From positions 101,809-165,808 of the forward strand of contig JBGAOY010000011.1 of the NCBI GenBank assembly GCA_044221555.1: DNA of 64,000 nt, written 5' to 3'. Positions within the stretch are counted from its first letter, which is position 1. Each line of letters begins with the position of its first letter. Below, in pieces: positions 1 through 8,569 of the stretch. Below the pieces are notes generated by a model. The model was not told the DNA's origin, searched no databases, and saw only the letters and a program-made list of their open reading frames with translations. The translations under genes and the position numbers were made by a program. The stretch comes from JAEUJM01 sp044221555. Lineage in GTDB: Bacteria; Actinomycetota; Acidimicrobiia; Acidimicrobiales; DATDAH01.

Positions 1-42
1 GATCACGATCACGTCGAAGTCACCGAGGTCGAGGTCGCCCAT
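1..42 (-). CDS. 5' end of a probable FAD/NAD(P)-binding oxidoreductase (partial)
   Basis: Only the first 14 codons are inside the window, reading MGDLDLGDFDVIVI. The DFDVIVI string is how many Rossmann-fold flavoproteins begin just before their GxGxxG loop, so an FAD-dependent oxidoreductase is the best guess. GAGGAT on the minus strand lies 7 nt before the ATG and could be a weak -10 for a leaderless start. The family call rests on seven residues. Confidence 0.4.
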   Translation of the reverse strand, partial: MGDLDLGDFDVIVI

Positions 43-73
43 GCCCCGAATCCTCACACGCCGACCCCCGGTC

Positions 74-124
74 CCTGAACCGCATCCCTGAACTGCATCC
101 CTGAGCCGCATCACGAACCGCATC
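74..124. repeat. 13-bp tandem repeat, four copies
   Basis: Three 13-bp copies of CCTGAACYGCATC and one 12-bp variant lie head to tail in the gap between two divergent genes. They run directly into the hairpin at 128-177, whose left arm begins with a similar CCCGAACTG string. No function is evident. Confidence 0.75.
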
Positions 125-127
125 CCC

Positions 128-177
128 GAACTGGCGCCCGATCCGTCGGTCAGGGCGACCGAATCGGGCGCCAGTTC
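128..177. repeat. Perfect intergenic hairpin, GGCGCC-centred repeat, copy 1
   Basis: GAACTGGCGCCCGAT (128-142) is perfectly complementary to ATCGGGCGCCAGTTC (163-177). The loop holds a second stem, TCGGTC/GACCGA. A related hairpin lies at 54345-54394, so this looks like a dispersed palindromic element. It sits between divergent starts, which argues against a simple terminator. A nearby 17-bp string is repeated at 213-229 and 237-253. Confidence 0.8.
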
Positions 178-301
178 ACCGCGGTTCCGCCGGGTCGGGG
201 GAGAGGTCGCGTGCGAGGCCGGGTGCGACGCCGGGGGCGAGGCCGGGTGCGACACCGGGCGTTGTGACCTTCGGCCCTGTGCGCGGGCGGCCCGCCGTCG
301 C

Positions 302-307
302 TAGGTT
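302..307 (+). promoter_or_regulatory. TAGGTT -10 element, leaderless start
   Basis: TAGGTT ends 6 nt before the GTG of the glutamate-synthase-domain gene. This spacing places transcription start at or next to the start codon. No Shine-Dalgarno sequence is present. Confidence 0.6.
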
Positions 308-313
308 CCCGGC

Positions 314-1837
314 GTGACCAGCCGTCTGGGGCGCCTCGCCGCCGTTGCCGCGGCCGGGGTCGGGGGGCTCGCCGCCTACGACCTGCTGCAGCGCCGGCAC
401 GCCATCCTGCGCAACTTCCCGGTGCTCGGTCACCTGCGCTTCTGGCTGGAGGCGGTGGGGCCCGAACTGCGCCAGTACATCGTGACCGACAACGACCAGG
501 AGCGGCCCTTCAACCGCGACCAGCGCCGCTGGGTGTACACGTCGTCGAAGCAGGAGAACTCCTACACCGGGTTCGGCACCGACAACGACCTCGAGACCAC
601 GCCGGACTACCTGATCGTCAAGCACGCGGCCTTCCCCGTGCACCTGCCGACCCCGACCCGCGAGGTCGACGTCCCCTGCGCCAAGGTGCTCGGGGCGGCC
701 CACGGGCGCCGCCACGCGTTCCGCCCGGCGTCGATCGTCAACATCTCGGCCATGAGCTTCGGCTCGCTGAGCGGCCCCGCCATCGAGGCCCTCAACCGCG
801 GAGCGGCGATCGCCGGCTGCCTGCACAACACCGGTGAGGGCGGCGTGTCGCCCCACCACCTGCACGGCGGCGAGCTGATCTGGCAGATCGGCACCGGCTA
901 CTTCGGCTGCCGTGACGAGGACGGTGCCTTCGACCTGGACCGCGTGGTCGCCCAGGTGGCGCAGGCGCCGATCCGGGCCATCGAGATCAAGCTGTCGCAG
1001 GGGGCGAAGGCGGGGCTGGGCGGCGTGGTGCCGGGCGCCAAGGTGACGCCCGAGATCGCCGCCATCCGCGGGGTGCCAGTCGGCAAGGACTGCCTCAGCC
1101 CCCCGTACCACCGTGAGTTCGGTGACGTGGACGGCCTGATCGACTTCGTCGAGCGCATCGCCGGCGCCACCGGCCTGCCCGTCGGCATCAAGTCGGCGGT
1201 GGGGGAGCAGCAGTTCTGGGACGACCTGGCCGCCCGCATGGCCGCTCGGGGCGAGGGCCCCGACTTCGTCACCGTCGACGGCGGCGAGGGCGGCTCGGGC
1301 GCGGCGCCGCTCGTGTTCGCCGACCACGTCTCGCTGCCGTTCCGCATCGCCTTCCCTCGCGTCTACCGCACCTTCGCCGCCGCGGGGCTGGCCGACGACG
1401 TGGTGTTCATCGGCTCGGCCAAGCTGGGCCTCCCCGGCACCGGGCTGTTCGCCATGGCCCTCGGCTGCGACCTGCTCAACGTGGCCCGTGAGGCCATGCT
1501 CTCGATCGGTTGCATCCAGGCCCAGCGCTGCCACACCGGGCGGTGCCCGACCGGCGTGGCCACCCAGAACCCCTGGCTCGTGCGTGGGCTCGACCCCGAC
1601 CTGAAGTCGGTGCGGGCCGCCAACTACGTGATGGCCCTGCGCTTCGAATTGCTGCGGCTGGCTCGAGCCTGCGGGCACGACCACCCGAGCCGAGTCGACC
1701 TGGACAGCATGGAGTTGATCGACGACAGCCCCAACCCTCGCCCGGCACGCGAGCTGTTCGGCTACGAGCCCGGCTGGGGGGTGCCGTCGGCGGCACTACC
1801 CTCGGCGCTCTCCGACAGGGCGGAAAGGATCCGATGA
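314..1837 (+). CDS. FMN-binding glutamate synthase-domain protein, membrane-anchored
   Basis: The 507-residue protein matches the stand-alone FMN-binding domain of glutamate synthase (GltB-like, Pfam Glu_synthase). A short N-terminal hydrophobic stretch (about residues 8-22) may anchor it. The TIM-barrel core includes NISAMSFGSLSGPA and a three-cysteine motif near residues 401-412 (GCIQAQRCHTGRCPTG), which is the 3Fe-4S ligand pattern of the family. It lacks the glutamine amidotransferase domain, so glutamate synthesis from glutamine is not implied; the substrate of such stand-alone forms is unclear. GTG was chosen because TAGGTT lies 6 nt upstream. Its TGA overlaps the ATG of ppk2, so the two are probably co-translated. 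Confidence 0.88.
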   Translation: MTSRLGRLAAVAAAGVGGLAAYDLLQRRHAILRNFPVLGHLRFWLEAVGPELRQYIVTDNDQERPFNRDQRRWVYTSSKQENSYTGFGTDNDLETTPDYLIVKHAAFPVHLPTPTREVDVPCAKVLGAAHGRRHAFRPASIVNISAMSFGSLSGPAIEALNRGAAIAGCLHNTGEGGVSPHHLHGGELIWQIGTGYFGCRDEDGAFDLDRVVAQVAQAPIRAIEIKLSQGAKAGLGGVVPGAKVTPEIAAIRGVPVGKDCLSPPYHREFGDVDGLIDFVERIAGATGLPVGIKSAVGEQQFWDDLAARMAARGEGPDFVTVDGGEGGSGAAPLVFADHVSLPFRIAFPRVYRTFAAAGLADDVVFIGSAKLGLPGTGLFAMALGCDLLNVAREAMLSIGCIQAQRCHTGRCPTGVATQNPWLVRGLDPDLKSVRAANYVMALRFELLRLARACGHDHPSRVDLDSMELIDDSPNPRPARELFGYEPGWGVPSAALPSALSDRAERIR

Positions 1838-2790
1838 CCCTCGAAGCGACCACAGGTGCGACCGGCGGTGACGGCCGTGCGGACCCCACTGGCGACGACC
1901 CACTGGTGACGGTGGGCCGCGACGAGATGCGGCTGTCGACGCTGGTGCAGCGCTACCAGGCCGAGCAGGCCGAGCTGCTGCGCCTGCGCAAGGAGGAGAA
2001 GGGCGCGGTCCGCCGCCGCCGCCAGGAGGGCCAGCTGAAGCCCTTCCAGGTCGAGCTGTTGAAGCTGCAGCGCCACCTCGAGGACAGCCACCGGCGCATG
2101 ATCGTGCTGTTCGAGGGCCGCGACGCCGCCGGCAAGGGCGGGACCCTCCGGCGGGTCACCCGCTACATGAACGAGAAGCACTACCGCGTGGTCGCCCTGG
2201 GCAAGCCCACCGAGGAGCAGCGCACGCAGTGGTACTTCCAGCGCTACGTGGCCCAGTTCCCCACCGGCGGCGAGATGGTTCTGTTCGACCGCTCCTGGTA
2301 CAACCGGGCCATGGTCGAGCCGGTGTTCGGCTTCTGCACCGACGAGGAGTACAAGAACTTCATGCGGGGCGTGGTCGGCTTCGAGAAGGACCTGGTCCGC
2401 CAGGGCACCATCCTCGTGAAGCTGTACTTCAGCGTGGACAAGGCCGAGCAGAAGCGGCGGTTCGACCGGCGTCGCGACGACCCCCTGCGCCAGTGGAAGC
2501 TGAGTGAGATCGACGTCCAGGCCCAGGAGCACTGGGACGAGTTCACCGACGCGAAGTACAAGATGCTCAAGCGCACCAGCACCGCCGACGCGCCGTGGAC
2601 GGTGATCCGCAGCGAGGACAAGCACCAGGCCCGTCTCAACGCCATGCGGGTGATCCTGAACGCCGTGCCCTACGAGGGCCGCGCCGCCGACGTCGACTTC
2701 GTGCCCGACCCCCAGATCGTGATCTCGGGTGCCCACGAGCTCGAGCTCATGGAGGCCGACCGGATGGCCCAGGGCAAGTTCGCCGTCTGA
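1834..2790 (+). CDS. ppk2: Polyphosphate kinase 2
   Basis: The 318-residue protein is a PPK2-family kinase, which moves phosphate between polyphosphate and nucleotides. Walker A (FEGRDAAGKGGTLRR, near residue 92), Walker B (LFDRSWYNR, near 149) and the lid-region RRDDPLRQWKLSEID motif are intact. The length and N-terminal helical extension fit single-domain class I PPK2 enzymes. The ATG overlaps the upstream stop codon (ATGA), implying translational coupling. An exopolyphosphatase homologue lies 11 kb downstream, so the window carries genes for both making and breaking polyphosphate. Which nucleotide it prefers cannot be read from the sequence. Confidence 0.93.
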   Translation: MTLEATTGATGGDGRADPTGDDPLVTVGRDEMRLSTLVQRYQAEQAELLRLRKEEKGAVRRRRQEGQLKPFQVELLKLQRHLEDSHRRMIVLFEGRDAAGKGGTLRRVTRYMNEKHYRVVALGKPTEEQRTQWYFQRYVAQFPTGGEMVLFDRSWYNRAMVEPVFGFCTDEEYKNFMRGVVGFEKDLVRQGTILVKLYFSVDKAEQKRRFDRRRDDPLRQWKLSEIDVQAQEHWDEFTDAKYKMLKRTSTADAPWTVIRSEDKHQARLNAMRVILNAVPYEGRAADVDFVPDPQIVISGAHELELMEADRMAQGKFAV

Positions 2791-2890
2791 CCGAGAGCCG
2801 GCCGCTCACCGCTACGCAGTTGACAGTGTTCACCGGCCACACCATCATCGCCCGGCACTGAACGACCAGTCGATGACAGGCGGGAAGACG

Positions 2891-4768
2891 ATGCAGCGAG
2901 CGACAACGGCCTCACCCGGCGGACGGGCGGTGGCACGTGGACTCGCCGTCGTGGTCCTCGCCAGCGTCGTGGGGATCGGCCCCAGTCAGGCCGTCGAGTC
3001 GCCGCCGACCTCCTCGCTCGACGGGACGTCAGCGGCGCCGGACCTCGACGACACGACGGGTCGCGGACAGCCCGCCGGCGGCGGGTCGACCTCGCCGACG
3101 ACACCGTCGCCTTCCGCGCCGGCCACCGAGGGCCTTGGGGTGCCGCCGGGGGCGATCACGTTCAGTGAATTCCCCTTGGGCACGGCCATCACCACCCAGT
3201 ACCGCAGCCGGGGGATCGTGTTCTCGGGTGACAGCCCGTTCATCACCACGGATTCGTCGAACCCCACGAGCCCCGTTCTGTCCGGCACGCCGCTCTTCGC
3301 CGGCGAGATCCGAGGGACGTTCGTCGATCCCGTCAGCGGAGCAGCGAGAACGGTCGGTGGGTTCTCCCTCGACGTCGGCTACATCAACACGCCCGGGTCC
3401 GTGAAGGTGATCGTCTACGGCAGGAGCGGCTCCCGAATCGGCCAGTTGAGCGCGGACGGGGTCGGCATCGTGCGCATCGACTCGACGTTCGCCGGGGCCG
3501 CGTCGTTCCTCGTGAAGGCTCTCAGCAGCGAGCCGGCCGGCTTCGCGATCGACAACGTCGTCGTCGGGCCCGGCGTGTCGTCAGGTGTCCCTCGAGGGCT
3601 GTCCGCCCGGTCGGACAGCGGGGGCAGGATCCAGTTGGTGTGGCGGGCACCCGACGACGCCAGCGGCGTCACCGGTTACCGGATCCTCCGCAACGGCACC
3701 CCGATCCTCGACGTCGGGCCCGCCACGTTCGCCGCCGGCGACGACGGTGCCCCGTCCGGTCCACCGGTCTCCTACCAGGTGCAGGCGCTGACCGCGCTCG
3801 GTCCCGCCGGAGTCTCCGCGGCGAAGACCGCCATCCGCGTGAGCGGCACGCGGCCCTCGTACGCGCGTGTGGGACCGTTGAAGGACTGGCGCCGTGTCGT
3901 CTCGCCGAACGAGCAGGCGCTGCTCGGTGCCACCTGGGTCCCCGATCTCGACACCGGATTCACGCCGCAGGGGGTGACGTTGGTGCCGGCGGGTGTGCGG
4001 TGGCCGTCGGCCACGCTGCTCGTCAGCGGGTACACCCATCCCGCCGGCCGGTGCTACGTCTACGCGATCAACACGTCGACGGGGCGTGTCCGCAACTGGT
4101 ATCGGTTCCCCGCGGGCCAGTGCTCGCATGCGGGGGGTATCGAGTTCACCGCCTCCCGCAACAGCGTGTGGGTGTCCGACACTCACCGCCTGTTCGAATT
4201 GAACCTCGCGAAGATGTTCGATCCGGCCCGGGTCGCCACCGCGATCCGGACGAACTCGTCGCTGCTGTCGACCTCGCAGAACGCGAGTGCCGGTCTCAAC
4301 GGGTCGTTCGTGTTCGACCAGCCGGCCGGTCCGGGTTGTCCTGCAGCAGGCGGTTGCCTCTGGATCGGCCACTGGCGCCGGGGCCGGACCACCTTGTTGT
4401 ACCAGTACTCCGAGGCGTACCTGCGAAATCGGGCGGTCACGGGAACGAACGGATCCATCGATCGTCTCGAAGTGGCCGAAGACGGCCAGGGGGCGGCGTG
4501 GGGGTACAACGGCACGATCCTGCTCACCGCCAGCACGTCGCAGTGCGGTCTGCTCCACGTGGTCGACGCCGACACCGGCGCCACCGTCCCGGGTGGCACC
4601 TACCAGTTCAGTCCCGGCACCGAGCAACTCGCGCTCGATGGTGCAGGGGGGCTCTACAACGTCAGCGAGGCCGGCTCCCGGCAATTCCACACGCCGTCGA
4701 AGCCGGCGTTCTTCCCGGTGATCGCCCACTGGGACGCCTCGGCGCTGACGTCGGGCGGATCGTGTTGA
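2891..4768 (+). CDS. Secreted protein with FN3 domain
   Basis: A 625-residue exported protein. Residues 1-35 form a signal peptide with an alanine/valine-rich core ending near SQAVES, followed by a Thr/Ser/Pro-rich linker. Residues about 90-225 look like a beta-sandwich of the type found in PEP-CTERM proteins (SEFPLGTAITTQY to FAIDNVVVG). A fibronectin type III domain covers about 230-320 (VPRGLSARSDSGG to YQVQAL). The C-terminal 300 residues resemble no family I recognise. ATG 2891 was preferred to the in-frame ATG 2873 because GGCGGGAAG sits at ribosome-binding distance. A cell-surface or extracellular role is inferred. Confidence 0.75.
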   Translation: MQRATTASPGGRAVARGLAVVVLASVVGIGPSQAVESPPTSSLDGTSAAPDLDDTTGRGQPAGGGSTSPTTPSPSAPATEGLGVPPGAITFSEFPLGTAITTQYRSRGIVFSGDSPFITTDSSNPTSPVLSGTPLFAGEIRGTFVDPVSGAARTVGGFSLDVGYINTPGSVKVIVYGRSGSRIGQLSADGVGIVRIDSTFAGAASFLVKALSSEPAGFAIDNVVVGPGVSSGVPRGLSARSDSGGRIQLVWRAPDDASGVTGYRILRNGTPILDVGPATFAAGDDGAPSGPPVSYQVQALTALGPAGVSAAKTAIRVSGTRPSYARVGPLKDWRRVVSPNEQALLGATWVPDLDTGFTPQGVTLVPAGVRWPSATLLVSGYTHPAGRCYVYAINTSTGRVRNWYRFPAGQCSHAGGIEFTASRNSVWVSDTHRLFELNLAKMFDPARVATAIRTNSSLLSTSQNASAGLNGSFVFDQPAGPGCPAAGGCLWIGHWRRGRTTLLYQYSEAYLRNRAVTGTNGSIDRLEVAEDGQGAAWGYNGTILLTASTSQCGLLHVVDADTGATVPGGTYQFSPGTEQLALDGAGGLYNVSEAGSRQFHTPSKPAFFPVIAHWDASALTSGGSC

Positions 4769-4852
4769 TGACCTGAGGCGGCGAGCGCCGATCGCCCCCG
4801 GTGCGCTCGGCCCCGATCAGCTCAGTGGCAACAACAGCAACACCAGCCCCAC

Positions 4853-4858
4853 TAGGCT
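4853..4858 (+). promoter_or_regulatory. TAGGCT -10 element upstream of eno
   Basis: TAGGCT ends 7 nt before GTG 4866 and 72 nt before the enolase ATG. It is the clearest -10 in the gap. If used, it makes GTG 4866 leaderless and eno the second ORF of the transcript. Confidence 0.5.
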
Positions 4859-4865
4859 CATCGTC

Positions 4866-4934
4866 GTGAGCCCGAGGAACGAGGGCGGGGCCCGAGCGGC
4901 CCGGCGAGGAACGAGCCGAGAGCGGATGACATGA
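4866..4934 (+). CDS. Possible leaderless 22-residue ORF coupled to eno
   Basis: A GTG placed 7 nt after TAGGCT opens a 22-codon arginine-rich frame beginning MSPRNEGGARAARRG. It ends in TGA at 4932-4934, and the enolase ATG overlaps that stop (ATGA). The enolase start has only a weak purine tract, so termination-reinitiation from this ORF would explain how enolase is translated. It may equally be an untranslated leader; the codon content is not diagnostic at this length. Confidence 0.35.
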   Translation: MSPRNEGGARAARRGTSRERMT

Positions 4935-6214
4935 GCGCCATCGAACAGGTCGTGGGTCGAGAGGTCCTGGATTCGCGGGGCAACCCGACGGTCGAGGTGG
5001 AGGTGGTCCTCGAATCGGGGGCGCGGGGTCGGGCCATCGTGCCCTCCGGGGCGTCGACCGGCCAGTTCGAGGCGGTCGAGCTGCGAGACGGCGGCGACCG
5101 CTACGGCGGCAAGGGCGTGGCCAACGCGGTGGCCAACGTCAACGGGGCGCTGGCCGACGTGGTGATCGGCCTCGAAGCTCTCGACCAGCGCGAGCTGGAC
5201 CGCCGCATGATCGATGCCGACGGCAGCCCCAACAAGGCCAACGTGGGCGCCAACGCCGTCCTGGGCGTGTCGCTGGCCGCGGCCAAGGCCGCGGCCGACG
5301 AGCTCGCGCTGCCGCTGTACCGCTACGTCGGCGGCGCCAACGCCCACGTGCTGCCGGTGCCCATGATGAACGTGCTCAACGGTGGCGCCCACGCCGACAA
5401 CAACGTCGACCTGCAGGAGTTCATGCTCATGCCGGTGGGCGCGGCGTCGTTCACCGAGGCCCTGCGCTGGGGCACCGAGACGTACCACGTGCTCAAGAAG
5501 GTGCTGCACGACAAGGGCCTGTCCACCGCGGTGGGCGACGAGGGTGGCTTCGCCCCGAACCTGGGTTCGAACGAAGAGGCCGTGCAGGTGCTGATGGACG
5601 CCATCGAGCAGGCCGGGTACACCCCCGGCGACCAGATCGCCATCGCTCTCGATCCGGCCTCGTCCGAGTTCTTCCGCGACGGCAGCTACGTGCTCGCCGG
5701 CGAGGACCGCACCCTGTCCGCCGGGCAGATGGCCGAGTTCTGGGCGGACTGGGTCGACCGCTACCCGATCGTGTCGATCGAGGACGGCATGGCCGAGGAG
5801 GACTGGGACGGCTGGGCGGCGCTGACCGGAGCGGTGGGCGACCGGGTGCAGCTCGTCGGCGACGACCTGTTCGTCACCAACACCGAGCGCCTGCAACGGG
5901 GCATCGACGCCGGTGTGGCCAACTCGATCCTGATCAAGGTCAACCAGATCGGCTCGCTCACCGAGACGCTCGAGGCGGTGGCGCTGGCCAACCGCAACGC
6001 CTACACCGCGGTCATGTCGCACCGCTCGGGCGAGACCGAGGACACCACCATCGCGGACCTGGCCGTGGCCACGAACTGCGGCCAGATCAAGACCGGGGCG
6101 CCCGCCCGCTCCGACCGGGTGGCCAAGTACAACCAGTTGCTCCGCATCGAGGAGGACCTGGGTGAGGCCGCGGCGTTCTGGGGCGGTGCGGCCCTCTCGA
6201 GGGGCAGCGGCTGA
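4931..6214 (+). CDS. eno: Enolase
   Basis: Enolase, 427 residues, converts 2-phosphoglycerate to phosphoenolpyruvate in glycolysis. Present are the N-terminal capping domain with SGASTGQFEAVELRDG, the GDEGGFAPN loop, and the family signature ILIKVNQIGSLTET near residue 333, followed by the SHRSGETEDTTIADLAVA stretch that carries binding-site residues. Length is normal for the family. The ATG overlaps the stop of a possible 22-codon ORF, and the gene's own stop overlaps the ATG of the FtsB-like gene. The eno-ftsB/divIC order is common in actinobacteria. Confidence 0.97.
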   Translation: MSAIEQVVGREVLDSRGNPTVEVEVVLESGARGRAIVPSGASTGQFEAVELRDGGDRYGGKGVANAVANVNGALADVVIGLEALDQRELDRRMIDADGSPNKANVGANAVLGVSLAAAKAAADELALPLYRYVGGANAHVLPVPMMNVLNGGAHADNNVDLQEFMLMPVGAASFTEALRWGTETYHVLKKVLHDKGLSTAVGDEGGFAPNLGSNEEAVQVLMDAIEQAGYTPGDQIAIALDPASSEFFRDGSYVLAGEDRTLSAGQMAEFWADWVDRYPIVSIEDGMAEEDWDGWAALTGAVGDRVQLVGDDLFVTNTERLQRGIDAGVANSILIKVNQIGSLTETLEAVALANRNAYTAVMSHRSGETEDTTIADLAVATNCGQIKTGAPARSDRVAKYNQLLRIEEDLGEAAAFWGGAALSRGSG

Positions 6215-6657
6215 TGGCGCCGCGCAAGGAGGTACGCGCCCGGCAGGCCGCCAAGGGCCGTCGCGCCGCGGGCCGCGAGCCGGTCGAGGCGACCCCGGCC
6301 ACCCGTCGGGCCGACGGCCTCCGGCGCCGGCGGCGCCTGTTCTGGATGGGTGTCGTGGGCGTCGCCGTCGTGGGCATCGCGTTCCTGGGGGCCTTCCCCG
6401 CCCGCACCTACCTCCGTCAGCAGTCCGCCACCGCCCGCGCCGAGTCCGACCTGCGGGCCCTCGACACCGAGATCGACGACCTGCAGACCCAGATCGACGA
6501 CCTGCAGACCGACGGTGCGATCGAGGAGCAGGCCCGCGAGCAGTACCACATGACCCGGCCCGGCGAGGAGCCCATCGCGCTGTTGCCCGCGGCGCCGGCC
6601 CCCGTCGAGGTCCCGTCGGGTTGGCCGTACTCGCGCCTGTTCGCAGCGTCCCGCTGA
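6214..6657 (+). CDS. FtsB/DivIC-family septum protein
   Basis: A 147-residue bitopic membrane protein. A basic N-terminus (about residues 1-45, Arg/Lys/Ala-rich) is followed by one transmembrane helix (about 46-66) and a short coiled coil holding an exact duplication of DDLQTQIDDLQT type (about 88-105). The EEQAREQYHMTRPGEE segment is the usual FtsB/DivIC ending. The family bridges FtsQ and FtsL in the division septum. Its start overlaps the enolase stop by one base. The position directly after eno supports the assignment. Confidence 0.88.
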   Translation: MAPRKEVRARQAAKGRRAAGREPVEATPATRRADGLRRRRRLFWMGVVGVAVVGIAFLGAFPARTYLRQQSATARAESDLRALDTEIDDLQTQIDDLQTDGAIEEQAREQYHMTRPGEEPIALLPAAPAPVEVPSGWPYSRLFAASR

Positions 6658-6693
6658 GCCGACCCCGCCGGCCATGAACCCAGCGTCGCGGCG

Positions 6694-7668
6694 GTGACCG
6701 TCCCCGTCGAGGCCGTGGGCCTGGTGCGCCGCTTCGGCGAGATCGAGGCGGTGGCGGGTGTCGACCTCCGGGTCGAGCCCGGCGAGGTGTTCGCGTTCCT
6801 CGGGCCCAACGGTGCCGGCAAGTCCACCACCGTGCGCATGCTCACCACCCTGCTCGCGCCCAGCGCCGGAAGCGCCCGGGTGGCGGGGTACGACGTGGTC
6901 ACCGAGGCGGCCATGGTCCGTCGCTCGATCGGCGTGGCCCTGCAGGACGCGGCCATCGACCCACTCATGACCGGGCGCGAGCTGCTGCGCCTGCAGTCGG
7001 TGCTGTACGGCCTGCCCCGGGCCCGGGCCGACAAGCGGTCGGCCGAGTTGCTCGAGCGGGTGGGGCTCACCGCGGCGGCGGGCCGTCGGGTGGGCAAGTA
7101 CTCGGGGGGCATGCGTCGCCGCCTCGACCTGGCCCTCTCGCTGCTGCACGAGCCCGAGGTGCTGTTCCTCGACGAGCCCACCACCGGCCTCGACCCGACC
7201 AGCCGCCTCAACCTGTGGGACGAGCTGCGCTCGCTGAACATCGAGCACGGCACCACCATCTTCCTCACCACCCAGTACCTGGAGGAGGCCGACCAACTGG
7301 CCGGGCGCATCGCCATCATCGACGGCGGGCGGATCGTGCGCGAGGGCGAGCCGAACCGCCTGAAGGCCGATGTCGGGGCGCCCACCCTGCGCCTCGAGGT
7401 CGACCGCGCCCATCACGAGGCCGCGGCGACGGTGCTCGAGACCTTCGGCCCCGCCCGTCCCGACCGCGCCGGCGTGCTGGCGATCGGCCTCGACGGGGGC
7501 GCCGGCGAGATGACCGCGGTCGTGCGCGCGCTCGATCACGCGTCGGTGACCGTCCTGCACATGGAGCTGAACGCCCCGAGCCTCGACGACGTGTTCGCCG
7601 AGGCCACCGGCCGGCGCCTCGAGGGCGCGGCGCCGGACGACTCCGGCGCCGGCGCGCCCGGCACGTGA
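6694..7668 (+). CDS. ABC transporter ATP-binding protein, DrrA-like
   Basis: The 324-residue ATPase of an ABC-2 type exporter. Walker A GPNGAGKST lies near residues 38-46, the signature YSGGMRRRLDLALSL near 136, and Walker B LFLDEPTTGLDP near 157. The C-terminal 80 residues form the extra domain found in daunorubicin-resistance (DrrA) type ATPases. Two permease genes follow, so the transporter is probably one ATPase dimer with a permease heterodimer. The cargo (drug, lipid or glycolipid) cannot be told. The GTG start has no strong ribosome-binding site; the gene begins 36 bp after the FtsB-like gene. Confidence 0.9.
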   Translation: MTVPVEAVGLVRRFGEIEAVAGVDLRVEPGEVFAFLGPNGAGKSTTVRMLTTLLAPSAGSARVAGYDVVTEAAMVRRSIGVALQDAAIDPLMTGRELLRLQSVLYGLPRARADKRSAELLERVGLTAAAGRRVGKYSGGMRRRLDLALSLLHEPEVLFLDEPTTGLDPTSRLNLWDELRSLNIEHGTTIFLTTQYLEEADQLAGRIAIIDGGRIVREGEPNRLKADVGAPTLRLEVDRAHHEAAATVLETFGPARPDRAGVLAIGLDGGAGEMTAVVRALDHASVTVLHMELNAPSLDDVFAEATGRRLEGAAPDDSGAGAPGT

Positions 7669-7729
7669 CACCGCCTGCCCGGCCCCGGCCCCGGCCCCGG
7701 CGCCGCGGTCCGCTGGGGCGAGCGGGCGC

Positions 7730-8569
7730 GTGACCACGGCCTCCGCCGGTGCCGGCGCCACCCTGACCGCGACCGGCGACACCATGCGTGAGCTGCGGCC
7801 GCTGGCCCAGGCGGGGGCCCTGGCCGGTCGCTCGGTGCGCTCGACGCTGCGCCAGCCCGAGATGTGGCTCCCGTCGATGATCTTCCCCCTGATGATCGCG
7901 GCGGTGAACAACTCGGCCATGGCCCGCGCGGTCAACCTGCCGGGCTTCCCGCCGGTCGACTCGGTCCTGCAGTTCCTCCTGCCCGCCACCATCGTCCAGG
8001 GCGTGATGTTCGGTGCCATCTCGGGCGGCTCCGACCTCGCGCTCGACATCGAGAACGGCTTCTTCGAGCGGCTGCTGGCGTCGCCCGTGGCCCGTCCGGC
8101 CATCCTGATCGGCCGCCTTTCCGGTGGCGCCGTGCTGGGCGCGTGCCAGACCGTGATCTTCGTGATCGTGTTCCGGATCTTCGGCGCACAGGTCGACGGA
8201 GGCGTTCCCGGCGTGCTGGTCCTCATGGCCATGGCGGTGCTGGTGACCCTGATGATCGGGGGCATCACCGCCGCGGTCGGCATCCGCACGGGCCAGCAGG
8301 AGTCGGTCGACGCCGCCTTCCCGCTGGTCTTCATCATGTTGTTCATGAGCTCGGCGTTCTTCCCCACCGCGCTGATGAGCGGGTGGTTCCAGTCGGTCTC
8401 CGAGCACAACCCGCTGTCGTGGATGATCGACGGGGCCCGCTACCAGGTGATCGTCGGGTTCAGCTGGTCCGAGGCGGTGCCGGCGGTCGTCGTGCCCGCG
8501 GTGCTCTCGGTGTTCACGATCGCCCTGGCCATCCACCAGATGCGCAAGCGTCTGGAGCGCGACTCGTGA
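7730..8569 (+). CDS. ABC-2 type transporter permease
   Basis: A 279-residue integral membrane protein with about six hydrophobic segments and the ABC-2 membrane fold, including the FFERLLASPVARPAILIGRL loop typical of DrrB-like permeases. It follows the DrrA-like ATPase by 61 bp; that gap carries a GGCCCC tandem run. It overlaps the next permease by four bases (GTGA). ATG 7784 is an alternative start that would remove a low-complexity N-terminus of 18 residues. Confidence 0.85.
   Translation: MTTASAGAGATLTATGDTMRELRPLAQAGALAGRSVRSTLRQPEMWLPSMIFPLMIAAVNNSAMARAVNLPGFPPVDSVLQFLLPATIVQGVMFGAISGGSDLALDIENGFFERLLASPVARPAILIGRLSGGAVLGACQTVIFVIVFRIFGAQVDGGVPGVLVLMAMAVLVTLMIGGITAAVGIRTGQQESVDAAFPLVFIMLFMSSAFFPTALMSGWFQSVSEHNPLSWMIDGARYQVIVGFSWSEAVPAVVVPAVLSVFTIALAIHQMRKRLERDS

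Noticed and set aside
7674..7710. GGCCCC run as a regulatory element
   Set aside because: Short and of low complexity; nothing beyond GC bias supports a function.
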